Of a stretch of 64,000 nt of DNA, positions 23,857 through 33,346 are shown piece by piece; the first letter of the stretch is position 1; each line of letters begins with the position of its first letter. This DNA comes from Streptomyces sp. DH-12 (lineage in GTDB: Bacteria > Actinomycetota > Actinomycetes > Streptomycetales > Streptomycetaceae). The position numbers were made by a program, and so were the translations under genes. The notes beneath the pieces were generated by a model. It worked only from the letters and a program-made list of their open reading frames with translations. It was not told where the DNA came from and searched no databases. The stretch spans positions 3,378,501-3,442,500 of the forward strand of contig NZ_PPFB01000001.1 in assembly GCF_002899455.1 (NCBI RefSeq), read 5' to 3'.

Positions 23857-24267
23857 ATGACGGAACCTCGTCAGACCAAAGCAGATGACCAGAAAGTTCC
23901 TCTTCTCTCCTACTGCGTCGCGGGAGTGAAGGTGGTCTTCCTCCTGGCCGTTTTCCGAGTGCTGGCCGGCCCCTTCACCGAGGACATCTTCGGCGAGGAA
24001 TTGCTTCCCATGCCTACCTGGGAATGGTTGGTGGTCACTGCCACACCGGTTATTCTCCTTTGGCTGGCGCGGCGCCCGGCCGACTGGGCGACACTGTCTA
24101 ATGAGCGGATGTTCCTCAGGAGCGCGCTGGCGTTCTACCTCCTCTACGCACTGGCGTCCGCCCTGTTGCAAGGTGAATGGATCCTTTGGCTAGGGGTGGT
24201 CGCAAGCCTGGGTGGGCTGTCAGGAGTTCACTATCTCAATCATAGGGAGTCCGCGCATGGACGCTGA
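23857..24267 (+). CDS. Small membrane protein of unknown function
   Basis: A 136-aa protein with four predicted membrane helices: near residues 17-40 (LLSYCVAGVKVVFLLAVFRV), 53-70 (WEWLVVTATPVILLWLA), 85-103 (MFLRSALAFYLLYALASALL) and 106-126. The N-terminus is hydrophilic. It starts 13 nt after the putative type VII substrate and overlaps the next gene by 11 nt. A small multi-pass protein beside a large secreted protein could be an immunity factor or a membrane receptor, but nothing in the sequence decides this. I recognise no family. Confidence 0.65.
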   Translation: MTEPRQTKADDQKVPLLSYCVAGVKVVFLLAVFRVLAGPFTEDIFGEELLPMPTWEWLVVTATPVILLWLARRPADWATLSNERMFLRSALAFYLLYALASALLQGEWILWLGVVASLGGLSGVHYLNHRESAHGR

Positions 24268-24925
24268 GCAGACGGCGGCGGCGGATGAGAGCAGTAAGCC
24301 CGCGACAGGTTATCGCCTTTTGCTGCCTTCCCAGTGGGCTCAAGTACCCCTGCGACAGGGCACGGAAGAAGCTGTCGGAAGCATCCTGAAGGACTTGTTT
24401 TCACGCATCCCGGAACATCTTCCCCCGGACAAAATCGGACCCTACAAGAGGGAAATATCGGCACGCTTTCGAAGCTCTGTCGCTCAGGCTCAGCAGAAAA
24501 ACGGACTCGACCTATACGTTCCCGTGAAGCCTGTGGGTGATCAAAAATTCAACCTTGGCGCGTCAATCCTTGTGACGGAAACTACCCTACCGGAGCGCGA
24601 ACCGGGAGCATCGTTTGCGGATCCCACCGACCTGGTGGTGCAGTTGCTGTCTCGGAAGGGGTCGAACGCTGATCTCAGTTCTGGAGAGGTCGACGGGGCA
24701 GTCGCCGTCCGGCGAGAGTTCGTGGCGGAGGCAGATCCCAACCACGGCGTAGGGGTCGCCTCGCGCCGGGTCGAGTACATCGCATCCGTTCCCGGAAACC
24801 CTGCCCGGTGGTTTGTGGCCGCCTTCTCGACGGTCGGAGGAGGGAACCCGAGAGATGAACTGGCAGAGGTTCTCGTCGAATGGTTCGATGCAGTTATGGC
24901 AACCTTTCGCTGGAGGTTCGAATGA
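24257..24925 (+). CDS. Unknown soluble protein, paralogue of the decayed gene at 25.8-26.3 kb
   Basis: A 222-aa protein without signal peptide. It begins its domain with YRLLLPSQWAQVPL, has a helical middle (EAVGSILKDLFSRI, YKREISARFRSSVAQAQQKN) and ends with a beta-rich part: RRVEYIASVPGNPARWFVAAFSTV then DELAEVLVEWFDAVMATFRW. This order recalls the Mog1/PsbP-like fold of actinobacterial LpqN-type proteins, but without the lipoprotein leader; that resemblance is weak. ATG 24257 has AGGGAG upstream, inside the end of the membrane-protein gene. Its stop overlaps the next start by 4 nt. The opposite-strand remnant at 25785-26288 preserves the same start, middle and end motifs, showing that this family has been duplicated here. 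Confidence 0.7.
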   Translation: MDAEQTAAADESSKPATGYRLLLPSQWAQVPLRQGTEEAVGSILKDLFSRIPEHLPPDKIGPYKREISARFRSSVAQAQQKNGLDLYVPVKPVGDQKFNLGASILVTETTLPEREPGASFADPTDLVVQLLSRKGSNADLSSGEVDGAVAVRREFVAEADPNHGVGVASRRVEYIASVPGNPARWFVAAFSTVGGGNPRDELAEVLVEWFDAVMATFRWRFE

Positions 24926-25539
24926 GCGGTATTTTCTGGCCAATCATCGACATCGAATACGTCGACTCCTATTCCTGGGTAATCGTCCCCCCACGGTCAG
25001 GACCCTCAGCCCCCTTCGAGGAATGGGATGACATCAGATCCTGGTGCTTGGAACAGGCCGAAGGCCTGTGGTCGGAACGAGAGCTCGATCCTGGCCGTAA
25101 CGGCGTGGAGTTCGTAGGTGAAACTCTGTCTCGTTGCGCCGAAGCCCTATGCCCTCCTGGGTCGGACCATTGGCTGTTTCTACATCTTGACCACCCAACA
25201 GATGTCCCGCTCCCGGTTTGCGCAGCAATCGGCCCGGCGAGAGAACCGCGCAACCCCACCCTGCGCGCTCTCACCGAGGCAGACGACCCGAACGCTGTTG
25301 AGCCACCTGTGGTGAAGACTTTCCACTCCGAACACCTGGGCGAAGGCATGACGACGTTTCGGTATGTCACCCAGAAAGATTCGCCGCATCTGCTGGCGTG
25401 TGTTCGATATGCATGGCAAGTCACTGAACACGAGGCGGACGTAGTTGTCTGGACAGCCACCGAAGACGTTGCCAGAGTCATGCACGCTGCTGCTGACCTG
25501 GAAGAACTGGCGCGCTCACTCGCCATCTTCATTCCCTGA
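24922..25539 (+). CDS. Unknown soluble protein, last gene of the accessory operon
   Basis: A 205-aa protein with no signal or membrane segment. It is rich in Trp and acidic residues early (FEEWDDIRSWCLEQAEGLWSE) and has LFLHLDHPTDVPLPVCAAIGP in the middle and VVVWTATEDVARVMHAAADLEELARSLAIF at the end. I recognise no domain. ATG 24922 overlaps the previous stop (ATGA) and has TGGAGG 5-6 nt upstream, so it is translationally coupled to the preceding gene and probably forms a complex with its product. The gene ends at the border of a decayed region, and codon use is mixed as in the rest of the block. Confidence 0.68.
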   Translation: MSGIFWPIIDIEYVDSYSWVIVPPRSGPSAPFEEWDDIRSWCLEQAEGLWSERELDPGRNGVEFVGETLSRCAEALCPPGSDHWLFLHLDHPTDVPLPVCAAIGPAREPRNPTLRALTEADDPNAVEPPVVKTFHSEHLGEGMTTFRYVTQKDSPHLLACVRYAWQVTEHEADVVVWTATEDVARVMHAAADLEELARSLAIFIP

Positions 25540-25784
25540 TGTAGGTCATTGGGCGATTCACGAGATCCGGATGAGCTTTCTCTCTGTGGCATCGTCCCGA
25601 TAAGGAGAGGACATCCCAGATGCAGGCACAAAGTGCTGCCAGCATCGACGCCCGAGCCAGCAAGGGCGCTGACAAAGACGATCTCTGCTGCCAGGAGCAT
25701 CCGTGCCCAGTCCACTGCCTTGAGCGGAGCATCTTCACCGGGTGCAAGGTTCAGCACGCGGCACTGGTCAAGCAGATTTTCAGC

Positions 25785-26288
25785 GTCCGCGAACGTCGGC
25801 GCGATGCCGTCCACGGCCTTTTACATCTCCTCGGTCAGTCCGGGCACCGACCAGGTCGCCAACAGCAACACCACGACATGCAAACCGGTCGGCAGGACCC
25901 CGTACGTGACAGTCTCCAACAGGCCCCCTGGAGCCGTACCCGAGGCTCCGCTCATCGCCAGGTCTGACGGATGCGTATGGCCGCACCAACCCGCAGTTCC
26001 GTGCGTGTGACCTTCGGCCCTCCGTGCTCGTTCGCGGAAATCTCGCCACAGTGTCCTCCGGTCCGGCTCGTGGCCCGCTGCCCGGCCCCGTTCACACAGC
26101 GCCACCGCGGTGCTCTTCGCCCAGCTCTTCACGTCGTCCGACGGTTCCAGTGGCAGGGGAACCCAGTCGGTCGGAACGACGGTCCCGCACGTACGGATGT
26201 CACTCACCGCTGTTGCGTCGCACCCGCCAGCGTGATCGACGTCGCGCCCGGGACTCGGAACTCCGCTTGATGCGTCCGATGTCGGCAC
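25785..26288 (-). pseudogene. Decayed paralogue of the 24257 gene, opposite strand
   Basis: Read leftwards, this frame gives VVPTDWVPLPL, a helical stretch with RRTLWRDFRERARRAEGHTHGT, and VTYGVLPTGLHVVVLLLATWSVPGLTEEM, then a TAA at 25821-25823, then in the same frame KAVDGIAPTFAD. These pieces align in order with the 24257 product (PSQWAQVPL; YKREISARFRSSVAQ; VEYIASVPG; DELAEVLVEWFDAVMATF). The internal part is shortened and the stop cuts off the last helix, so it is probably a pseudogene. A downstream GTG (25814) with GAGGAG could restart a second frame that continues to about 25600. The rest of the 25540-26401 gap shows no further gene. It may mark an inverted, older copy of the accessory operon. 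Confidence 0.5.
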
Positions 26289-26401
26289 TCTGATCCGACA
26301 ACATGTCCCCCACTGGGTGGTGTCACGGCACGGATCGGTGGGACGGGGAACCCTTGCTCACCCGCCCCACCGCCGATGTGACTCCGCCCAGCGCCCGGAA
26401 G

Positions 26402-26701
26402 TTACTTCCGCGCCGCCTTCGCCAGCTCGTCGTCGATCTGCTCGAACTTGTCGGCCGCCATGGTGAGGTAGTCGCCCATGCCGTCGAGGCCGTCCAGCGT
26501 GGTCTTCGCGCCGTTGGTGAACTCGTCGAAGTTCTCGTCGAAGGCCTTCGAGGAGCTCTTGGTGACGTAGCCCGAGTTGACGAGGTTGTTGATGTACTTG
26601 CGGAGGCCGTCCAGCTTCTCCTGGAGCTTTTCCTTCTCCTTCACGACATGCTTGGCAGCTTCCCGCATGTCCTGATATGTGATGTCAAGGTCTTTGGCCA
26701 T
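26402..26701 (-). CDS. EsxA-like WXG100-family protein
   Basis: A 99-aa helical hairpin protein. Helix 1 is EAAKHVVKEKEKLQEKLDGLRKYINNLVN and helix 2 is FTNGAKTTLDGLDGMGDYLTMAADKFEQIDDELAKAAR, matching the length and pattern of WXG100/ESAT-6-like secretion substrates. In the turn, where W-x-G is expected, the sequence is NSGYVTKSS, so tyrosine takes the place of tryptophan. The last residues (IDDELAKAA) resemble the usual C-terminal Y/D-x-x-x-L/D signal region. It is divergent from the EccC/EssC-like ATPase gene, 327 nt away, which is its likely export motor. ATG 26701 is preceded by a modest GGGAAGCGG site. Confidence 0.8.
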   Translation of the reverse strand: MAKDLDITYQDMREAAKHVVKEKEKLQEKLDGLRKYINNLVNSGYVTKSSSKAFDENFDEFTNGAKTTLDGLDGMGDYLTMAADKFEQIDDELAKAARK

Positions 26702-27028
26702 GAAGCCGCTTCCCTTCGCAACGCCGCAGGGCCAACCCCCGTGGCTCCCTTGTTCGCGGAACTGCCGGCCTGCCGTCGCGCCCCCTGCGGCTCAGGGGCC
26801 GCCCAGGTCCACCGGTGTGTCCGTCCGCTCTTGCGGCAGCAGCTTACGGCGGTGAACTGCGCTGTCACATCCCTACCTTGTGAAGGCAGCGGTCACGGCC
26901 GGTGGACGCCGTTGCTGCCGGGAATGCGGCACGCTCCCCGACTGCCTTCCGAGCGGTCCGAGCCGATATCGTCGGCGGGACTGTGCGCCGCGGGGTGGAA
27001 GCGGCCGCAGGGCCTGGGGAGGACGAGC
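26702..27028. other. Divergent promoter region between the EsxA-like gene and the EccC/EssC-like gene, 327 nt
   Basis: No gene is seen. It must contain both promoters; GGGGAGGA at 27017-27024 is the ribosome-binding site for the rightward ATPase gene. No clear -35/-10 pair stood out on either strand. GC content returns to the genome norm here, so the right border of the milder-composition block is close to 26.4 kb. Confidence 0.4.
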
Positions 27029-30000
27029 GTGCGCCTGACTCTGACCGTCGTCGATCCGTACGGCGGGAACTCCGCCGATGTCGTCCTCGATGCCGATCCC
27101 GAGTCGACCGTGGGCGACATCGCACGCGAACTGGCCACGCAGGTCGGGCACGCCGGCGCCCGGGTCGTCCCCATCGGGCACGGGCACCAGGGGCAGGCGC
27201 CCGCCGGGACCACGCCGATGGTGTACGTCGACGGGTACGCCGTCGACCCCTCCGCGACCGTCGTCGGCTCCCCCCTGCGCGACGGCGCCGTGGTGTCCCT
27301 CCAGGACCCCTCCGGATGCCTGCCCGGTGAGCCCACCGGACTCGTGGAGCTGCGCGTCGTCGGCGGGCCCGCGGCCGGCTTCGTGCACCGGCTCGGCGTC
27401 GGCCGCTACGACATCGGCAGCGGCAACGCCTCGTACGTCCGCGTCGACGACCCCGAGGTCGAGGCCCGCGCGCTGACCCTCTCCGTCGCCACCGACGGGA
27501 CCTGCCAGGTCGTCGTGCACGGCGAGCACGCCGGCGTCACCCTCGACGGCGAGCCCATCGTCGACGTCCAGGAGCGGCGCGACGAGGAGAAGCGCCGCAG
27601 CGAGAGGGGTGACGACGCCGACAACGACTCCAAGAAGAAGCGCCGGAAGAAGAAGAAAAAGAAGAAGAAGGACGGCGCCGAAAGCGCCGCCGCCCAGCGT
27701 GGCGGGCGGTTCGACTGGCCGCTCGGGGGGCAGATCGCCGTCGGCAACACCCTGCTCGAGCTGGCCCGTTACTCCCCTCCCAACGCCGCCCTGAAGTGGT
27801 CCGACGACGGCATCGGGCTCGACTACAACCGGCCGCCCCGGCTCCGTCCGCCCCAGCGGCAGACCAGTTTCCGGCTGCCCTCCAAGCCCCGCGACTACGA
27901 GGCCCGGCCCCTGCCCTGGATCATGGCGCTGACGCCGCTGGTCGGGTCGGTCGTCATGGTGGCGATCTTCCAGCGCTGGTACTACCTGATCATGGCGGCG
28001 CTCAGCCCCATTCTGCTCTTCGCCAACTACTTCAACGACAAGAAGCACGGCCGCAAGTCCCACGCGAAGCAGGTCAAGGAGTACGAGGAGCAGAAGGCCC
28101 GGATCGAGAAGGACGCCCAGGACGCGCTGGTCGCGGAGCGCGACGACCGGCGGCACGCCGTCCCCGACCCGGCGACGGTGCTGTCCCTGGGCACGGGGCC
28201 GCGCACCCGGCTGTGGGAGCGGCGCCGCACCGACCGCGACCATCTGCTGCTGCGGTTCGGCACCGGGCGGCTGCCGTCCGAGGTGGTGCTGGACGACCCG
28301 GAGCAGGACGACCACCGGCGCCAGGTGACCTGGAAGATCGAGGACGCCCCGGTCGCGCTGGACCTGCGCGGGCTCGGCGTCATCGGCGTCGCGGGTCCCG
28401 GCGACTCGGCGCGCGCGCTGGGGCGGTGGGCCGTCGGCCAGACCGCCGCGCTGCACAGCCCGATGGACGTGCAGTTCTACGTGTTGAGCGAGAACTCCGC
28501 GCAGGAGTCCTGGGACTGGGTGCGCTGGCTGCCGCACGCCCGTCCCTCCGGCGGCCAGGACGTGAACGTCCTCATAGGCACCGACGCCGAGACGGTCGGC
28601 GCCCGCATCGGCGAGCTGACGCAGATCCTCGACGCCCGCAGGAAGGCCGCCGAGCAGAACCGTTCCCAGGGCACGACGTTCAGCGACCCCGACATCGTGG
28701 TCGTCTGGGACGGCTCGCGGCGGCTGCGGTCGCTGCCCGGCGTGGTGCGGCTGCTGCGCGAGGGCCCCTCGGTGTCGATGTACGCGATCTGTCTGGACGC
28801 CGAGGAGCGGTTCCTGCCCGGCGAGTGCCAGGCGTTCGTCGTCGCCGAGCCGCGTCCCGAGGAGCGCGAGCGGCAGCGGGCCGACCGCGCGGCCCAGCCG
28901 GCCGTCGCGGGCGGCTTCCCCTCCTTCCAGGCCTGGCACAGCGACGCCCCCGAGCCGGGCCGTGCCCAGCAGGCGCCCGACAGGCTGCGGCTGCGCGTCG
29001 AGGAGGCCGGCGCCGAGCGCATCGCGGACGTACGGCCGGACTTCGTCTCGCCCGCCTGGTGCCTGCGGCTGGCCCGTGCCCTGTCGCCGCTGCGGGACAT
29101 CAGCGGGGAGACCGAGGACTCGGCGCTTCCCGGGTCCAGCCGGCTGCTGGACGTGCTGCAGCTGGAGCCGCCCACGGGCGACGCGATCGCGGCGCGGTGG
29201 CGGACGGGCGGGCAGTCGACGCTCGCGGTGATCGGCGAGTCGTACGACGGGCCGTTCGGCATCGACATGCGCAAGGACGGTCCGCACGGCCTCATCGCCG
29301 GTACGACCGGTTCGGGCAAGTCGGAGCTGCTGCAGACGATCGTCGCGGCGCTGGCCGTCGCCAACACCCCCGAGAACATGACGTTCGTCCTCGTGGACTA
29401 CAAGGGCGGCTCCGCGTTCAAGGACTGCGTCAAACTCCCGCACACCGTCGGCATGGTGACCGACCTCGACGCCCATCTCGTGGAGCGCGCCCTGGAGTCG
29501 CTGGGCGCGGAGCTGAAGCGGCGCGAGCACATCCTGGCCGCCGCCGACGCCAAGGACATCGAGGACTACCAGGACCTGGTGCGGCGCGACCCGTCGCACC
29601 CGCCGGTGCCGCGGCTGCTCATCGTGATCGACGAGTTCGCCTCGATGGTGCGCGACCTGCCGGACTTCGTCACCGGTCTGGTGAACATCGCCCAGCGAGG
29701 CCGTTCCCTCGGCATCCACCTGCTGCTCGCCACCCAGCGGCCGAGCGGTGTCGTCTCCCCCGAAATCCGCGCCAACACCAACCTGCGCATCGCGCTGCGC
29801 GTGACGGACGCCGGCGAGTCGACGGACGTCATCGACTCACCCGAGGCCGGGCACATCGCCAAGAGCACCCCGGGCCGCGCCTACGCCCGGCTGGGGCACG
29901 CCTCGCTGGTGCCGTTCCAGTCGGGCCGGGTCGGCGGCCGGCGGCCCGGCGCCGCGGACCCGGCCGCCCTCGCGCCCTGGGTGGGTCCGCTGACCTGGGA

Positions 30001-31732
30001 GGACCTGGGCCGGGCCGCGCTCGCCAAGCCGAAGTCCGAGGCGCGCGAGGACGAGGAGATCACCGACCTGAAGGTGCTGGTCGACGCGGTGCGCGACGCC
30101 AACCGCGCACTCGGCATCCCCGCTCAGCACAGCCCGTGGCTGCCCGCCCTGGACGAGACGCTGCTGCTGGACGACATCGAGGTGCCGGCGTACGCGCCCG
30201 CGCCGGGCACGCTGCCGCCGGCGCCGTTCGGCGTCGAGGACCTGCCCGCCGACCAGGCCCGCCGTCCGGTCGTCGTGGACTTCTCCACGTTCGGCCACCT
30301 GATGATCGGCGGCGCCCCGCGCAGCGGCCGGTCGCAGGTGCTGCGCACCATCGCGGGCTCCCTGGCCCGCACCCACTCCGTGGCCGACGTCCACCTGTAC
30401 GGCATCGACTGCGGCAACGGCGCGCTCAACGCGCTGACCCGGCTGCCGCACTGCGGCGCGGTGGTCGGCCGCAACCAGACCGAGCGGGTGATCCGGCTGG
30501 TCAACCGGCTCAAGGGCGAACTGTCGCGCCGCCAGGACCTGTTGGCGGAGGCGGGCTTCGCGGACATCGGGGAGCAGCGGGCCGCGTCCGCCGAGGACGA
30601 GCGGCTGCCGCACATCGTGGTGCTGCTGGACCGCTGGGAGGGCTGGGTGCCCACGCTCGGCGAGATCGACCACGGTTCGCTCACCGACGAGCTGCAGACG
30701 ATGATGCGGGAGGGCGCGAGCGTCGGCATCCACCTGGTGCTGACCGGTGACCGGACGCTGCTGGTGGGCCGGATCGCGAGCCTCACGGAGGACAAGTACG
30801 GTCTGCGGCTCGCCGACCGCAGCGACTTCTCCTCGCTCGGCATCCCCGCCCGCAAGGTGCCGGAGGAGATCCCGCCGGGCCGTGCCTTCCGCAACGAGTC
30901 CGGTACGGAGACGCAGTTCGCGCTGCTCGCCGAGGACACCACGGGTCAGGGGCAGGCGGCGGCGCTGACCGCGATCGGTGAGGCGGCGGCCGCGCGGGAC
31001 GCCGAAGTGCCGCGCACGCGGCGGCCGTTCCGGGTGGACAGCCTGCCGAGCCGGATCTCCTTCCCCGAGGCGTGGGAGTTGCGCGACCCGGAGGCGTCGC
31101 GGTCGAAGCTGTTCGGTCTGGCCGGCATCGGCGGCGACGAGATCGTCGGCTTCGGGCCCGATCTCGCCGACGGGGTGCCGGCGTTCGTGATCGCGGGTCC
31201 GGCCAAGTCGGGCCGTTCCACGGTGCTGATGAACTTCGCCCAGTCGTTCCTCGCGCAGGGGACGCGGCTGGTGATCGCCGCCCCGCGCCAGTCGCCGCTG
31301 CGGCAGCTGGACGGCGCGGAGGGCGTGCTGAAGGTCTTCACGGGCGACGACATCGACGAGGACGAGTTCGAGGAGCTGGTCGACGAGGCGTCCCCGGAGG
31401 AGCCGGTCGCCGTGCTGGTCGACGACGGCGAGATCCTCGAGGACTGCGATGCCGAGAGCCAGTTGAAGAAGCTGGTCTCGCGCGGCGCCGAACGCGGGCT
31501 CGCCCTCGTCATCGCCGGTGACGAGGAGGACGTGTGCAGCGGCTTCTCCGGCTGGCAGGTCGACGCGAAGAAGGCGCGGCGGGGCATCCTGCTCTCCCCG
31601 CAGGAGTCGTCCAGCGGCGACCTCATCGGCGTCCGGCTGTCCCGGGGGATGGTCGGCGGGCAGGTCGCGCCGGGCAAGGGCATGCTGCACCTCGGGGACG
31701 GCGAGCTGCGGACGGTCGTCGTCCCGGGCTGA
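27029..31732 (+). CDS. FHA-bearing EccC/EssC-type type VII secretion ATPase (FtsK/SpoIIIE family)
   Basis: A 1567-aa motor protein. Residues 1-95 look ubiquitin-like, 100-190 FHA-like (RLGVGRYDIGSGNASYVRVDD), followed by a run of about twelve Lys/Arg near 205-218 and another FHA-like piece (GGQIAVGNTLLELARYSP). Two membrane helices lie at about 294-335. Three FtsK/SpoIIIE domains follow. The first has a canonical Walker A (GTTGSGKSE, from residue 758) and Walker B (LIVIDEFASM); the second (GGAPRSGRSQ, from 1094) and third (GPAKSGRST, from 1390) have Arg in place of the P-loop Lys. N-terminal FHA domains are typical of firmicute EssC rather than mycobacterial EccC. GTG 27029 has GGGGAGGA 4 nt upstream. 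EccB, EccD, EccE and mycosin genes are not in the window. Confidence 0.88.
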   Translation: MRLTLTVVDPYGGNSADVVLDADPESTVGDIARELATQVGHAGARVVPIGHGHQGQAPAGTTPMVYVDGYAVDPSATVVGSPLRDGAVVSLQDPSGCLPGEPTGLVELRVVGGPAAGFVHRLGVGRYDIGSGNASYVRVDDPEVEARALTLSVATDGTCQVVVHGEHAGVTLDGEPIVDVQERRDEEKRRSERGDDADNDSKKKRRKKKKKKKKDGAESAAAQRGGRFDWPLGGQIAVGNTLLELARYSPPNAALKWSDDGIGLDYNRPPRLRPPQRQTSFRLPSKPRDYEARPLPWIMALTPLVGSVVMVAIFQRWYYLIMAALSPILLFANYFNDKKHGRKSHAKQVKEYEEQKARIEKDAQDALVAERDDRRHAVPDPATVLSLGTGPRTRLWERRRTDRDHLLLRFGTGRLPSEVVLDDPEQDDHRRQVTWKIEDAPVALDLRGLGVIGVAGPGDSARALGRWAVGQTAALHSPMDVQFYVLSENSAQESWDWVRWLPHARPSGGQDVNVLIGTDAETVGARIGELTQILDARRKAAEQNRSQGTTFSDPDIVVVWDGSRRLRSLPGVVRLLREGPSVSMYAICLDAEERFLPGECQAFVVAEPRPEERERQRADRAAQPAVAGGFPSFQAWHSDAPEPGRAQQAPDRLRLRVEEAGAERIADVRPDFVSPAWCLRLARALSPLRDISGETEDSALPGSSRLLDVLQLEPPTGDAIAARWRTGGQSTLAVIGESYDGPFGIDMRKDGPHGLIAGTTGSGKSELLQTIVAALAVANTPENMTFVLVDYKGGSAFKDCVKLPHTVGMVTDLDAHLVERALESLGAELKRREHILAAADAKDIEDYQDLVRRDPSHPPVPRLLIVIDEFASMVRDLPDFVTGLVNIAQRGRSLGIHLLLATQRPSGVVSPEIRANTNLRIALRVTDAGESTDVIDSPEAGHIAKSTPGRAYARLGHASLVPFQSGRVGGRRPGAADPAALAPWVGPLTWEDLGRAALAKPKSEAREDEEITDLKVLVDAVRDANRALGIPAQHSPWLPALDETLLLDDIEVPAYAPAPGTLPPAPFGVEDLPADQARRPVVVDFSTFGHLMIGGAPRSGRSQVLRTIAGSLARTHSVADVHLYGIDCGNGALNALTRLPHCGAVVGRNQTERVIRLVNRLKGELSRRQDLLAEAGFADIGEQRAASAEDERLPHIVVLLDRWEGWVPTLGEIDHGSLTDELQTMMREGASVGIHLVLTGDRTLLVGRIASLTEDKYGLRLADRSDFSSLGIPARKVPEEIPPGRAFRNESGTETQFALLAEDTTGQGQAAALTAIGEAAAARDAEVPRTRRPFRVDSLPSRISFPEAWELRDPEASRSKLFGLAGIGGDEIVGFGPDLADGVPAFVIAGPAKSGRSTVLMNFAQSFLAQGTRLVIAAPRQSPLRQLDGAEGVLKVFTGDDIDEDEFEELVDEASPEEPVAVLVDDGEILEDCDAESQLKKLVSRGAERGLALVIAGDEEDVCSGFSGWQVDAKKARRGILLSPQESSSGDLIGVRLSRGMVGGQVAPGKGMLHLGDGELRTVVVPG

Positions 31733-31884
31733 GCGAGGCGCCCGCGCGGACCGGGGGCCCGGCTGCTCGCTCGCGGCCGCATGGCGCCGTCCCTCCCCCG
31801 TCGCACCGGTACGCCGTTGCCACCCGGCAGGGTGGCGGCCGGCCCGGCCGGGGGACCCGGACCGGCCGCGCGGCGCCCGGACGG

Positions 31885-31911
31885 CTGACGGCCGCGCGGG
31901 GCGGCCGTCAG
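31885..31911. terminator. Hairpin between convergent genes
   Basis: CTGACGGCCGC (31885-31895) and GCGGCCGTCAG (31901-31911) form an 11-bp perfect stem with a 5-nt loop, immediately after the mqnA stop and 150 nt after the ATPase stop. No T-run; it can serve both strands. Confidence 0.65.
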
Positions 31912-31915
31912 CGGG

Positions 31916-32773
<858 letters not shown>

Positions 32774-32876
32774 CTAGACCTTGCGCCGGGCGGCGCGGCG
32801 GTCGCCCCCGTCCGTCCCCGCGCGCGCGTGACGAACGGGGCGTTCAAACATTCGGGTGAAGTGATCTTGGCCTCTA

Positions 32877-32904
32877 TTGCGCTCGGGCCTCCGCGTGCTA
32901 CGCT
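32877..32904 (+). promoter_or_regulatory. Likely promoter of the cold-shock gene
   Basis: TTGCGC and TACGCT are separated by 16 nt, giving a start near 32911 and a 5' leader of about 150 nt, a length usual for cold-shock mRNAs. The rest of the 296-nt gap (32765-33060) holds the mqnA upstream region and this leader; TTGCAG occurs twice in it. AAGGAGG at 33051-33057 precedes the ATG. Confidence 0.55.
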
Positions 32905-33060
32905 CATCGCAAGTTGCAGTTTGGTTTCCCTTGCAGTACAGAGCCTGCGGAGCATGTGACCGCGGGCTCTCGTCGTTCTCAGACGGATGCAGTTGTGCGG
33001 AATAGTCTTCACACTTGCTGGTTCTGGAGCAGGGCAACCCTTTGAGCCCAAGGAGGGCTT

Positions 33061-33264
33061 ATGGCTACCGGAACCGTGAAGTGGTTCAACGCCGAAAAGG
33101 GCTTCGGATTCATCGCCCAGGAGGGCGGCGGCCCCGACGTCTTCGTCCACTACTCCGCGATCAACGCGACCGGTTTCCGGTCCCTCGAGGAGAACCAGCA
33201 GGTCACCTTCGACGTCACGCAGGGCCCGAAGGGCCCGCAGGCGGAGAACGTCACCCCGGCCTGA
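33061..33264 (+). CDS. Cold-shock protein (CspA family)
   Basis: A 67-aa single cold-shock domain, the standard length. [15 protein letters not shown] contains RNP1 (KGFGFI) and DVFVHYSAI contains RNP2 (VFVHY), the two nucleic-acid-binding motifs. Such proteins bind single-stranded RNA and act as RNA chaperones and antiterminators. ATG 33061 has AAGGAGG 3-4 nt upstream, a very strong site consistent with high expression. A long leader and a good intrinsic terminator frame it, so it is monocistronic. Streptomyces carries several such genes (scoF family); which one this is cannot be told from the window. Confidence 0.95.
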   Translation: MATGTVKWFNAEKGFGFIAQEGGGPDVFVHYSAINATGFRSLEENQQVTFDVTQGPKGPQAENVTPA

Positions 33265-33302
33265 CCCTGATCCTCCGATCCGGGAACGACTAGCAGTACA
33301 CA

Positions 33303-33346
33303 AGGAGCCCCACGCCGCGAGGCGAGCGGGGCTCCTGCCTTTTCCC
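33303..33346 (+). terminator. Intrinsic terminator of the cold-shock gene
   Basis: AGGAGCCCC (33303-33311) pairs with GGGGCTCCT (33328-33336) around a 16-nt loop that can itself pair in part; GCCTTTTCC follows. It is 39 nt after the stop codon. Confidence 0.8.

Noticed and set aside
25549-26010. Plus-strand frames opposite the decayed paralogue
   Set aside because: The minus strand shows family similarity; the plus frames are antisense shadows.
27640-27675. A-rich run coding for Lys/Arg as a possible frameshift or slippage site
   Set aside because: The frame is open and homologous on both sides, and no alternative product is implied; treated as a real poly-basic tract.
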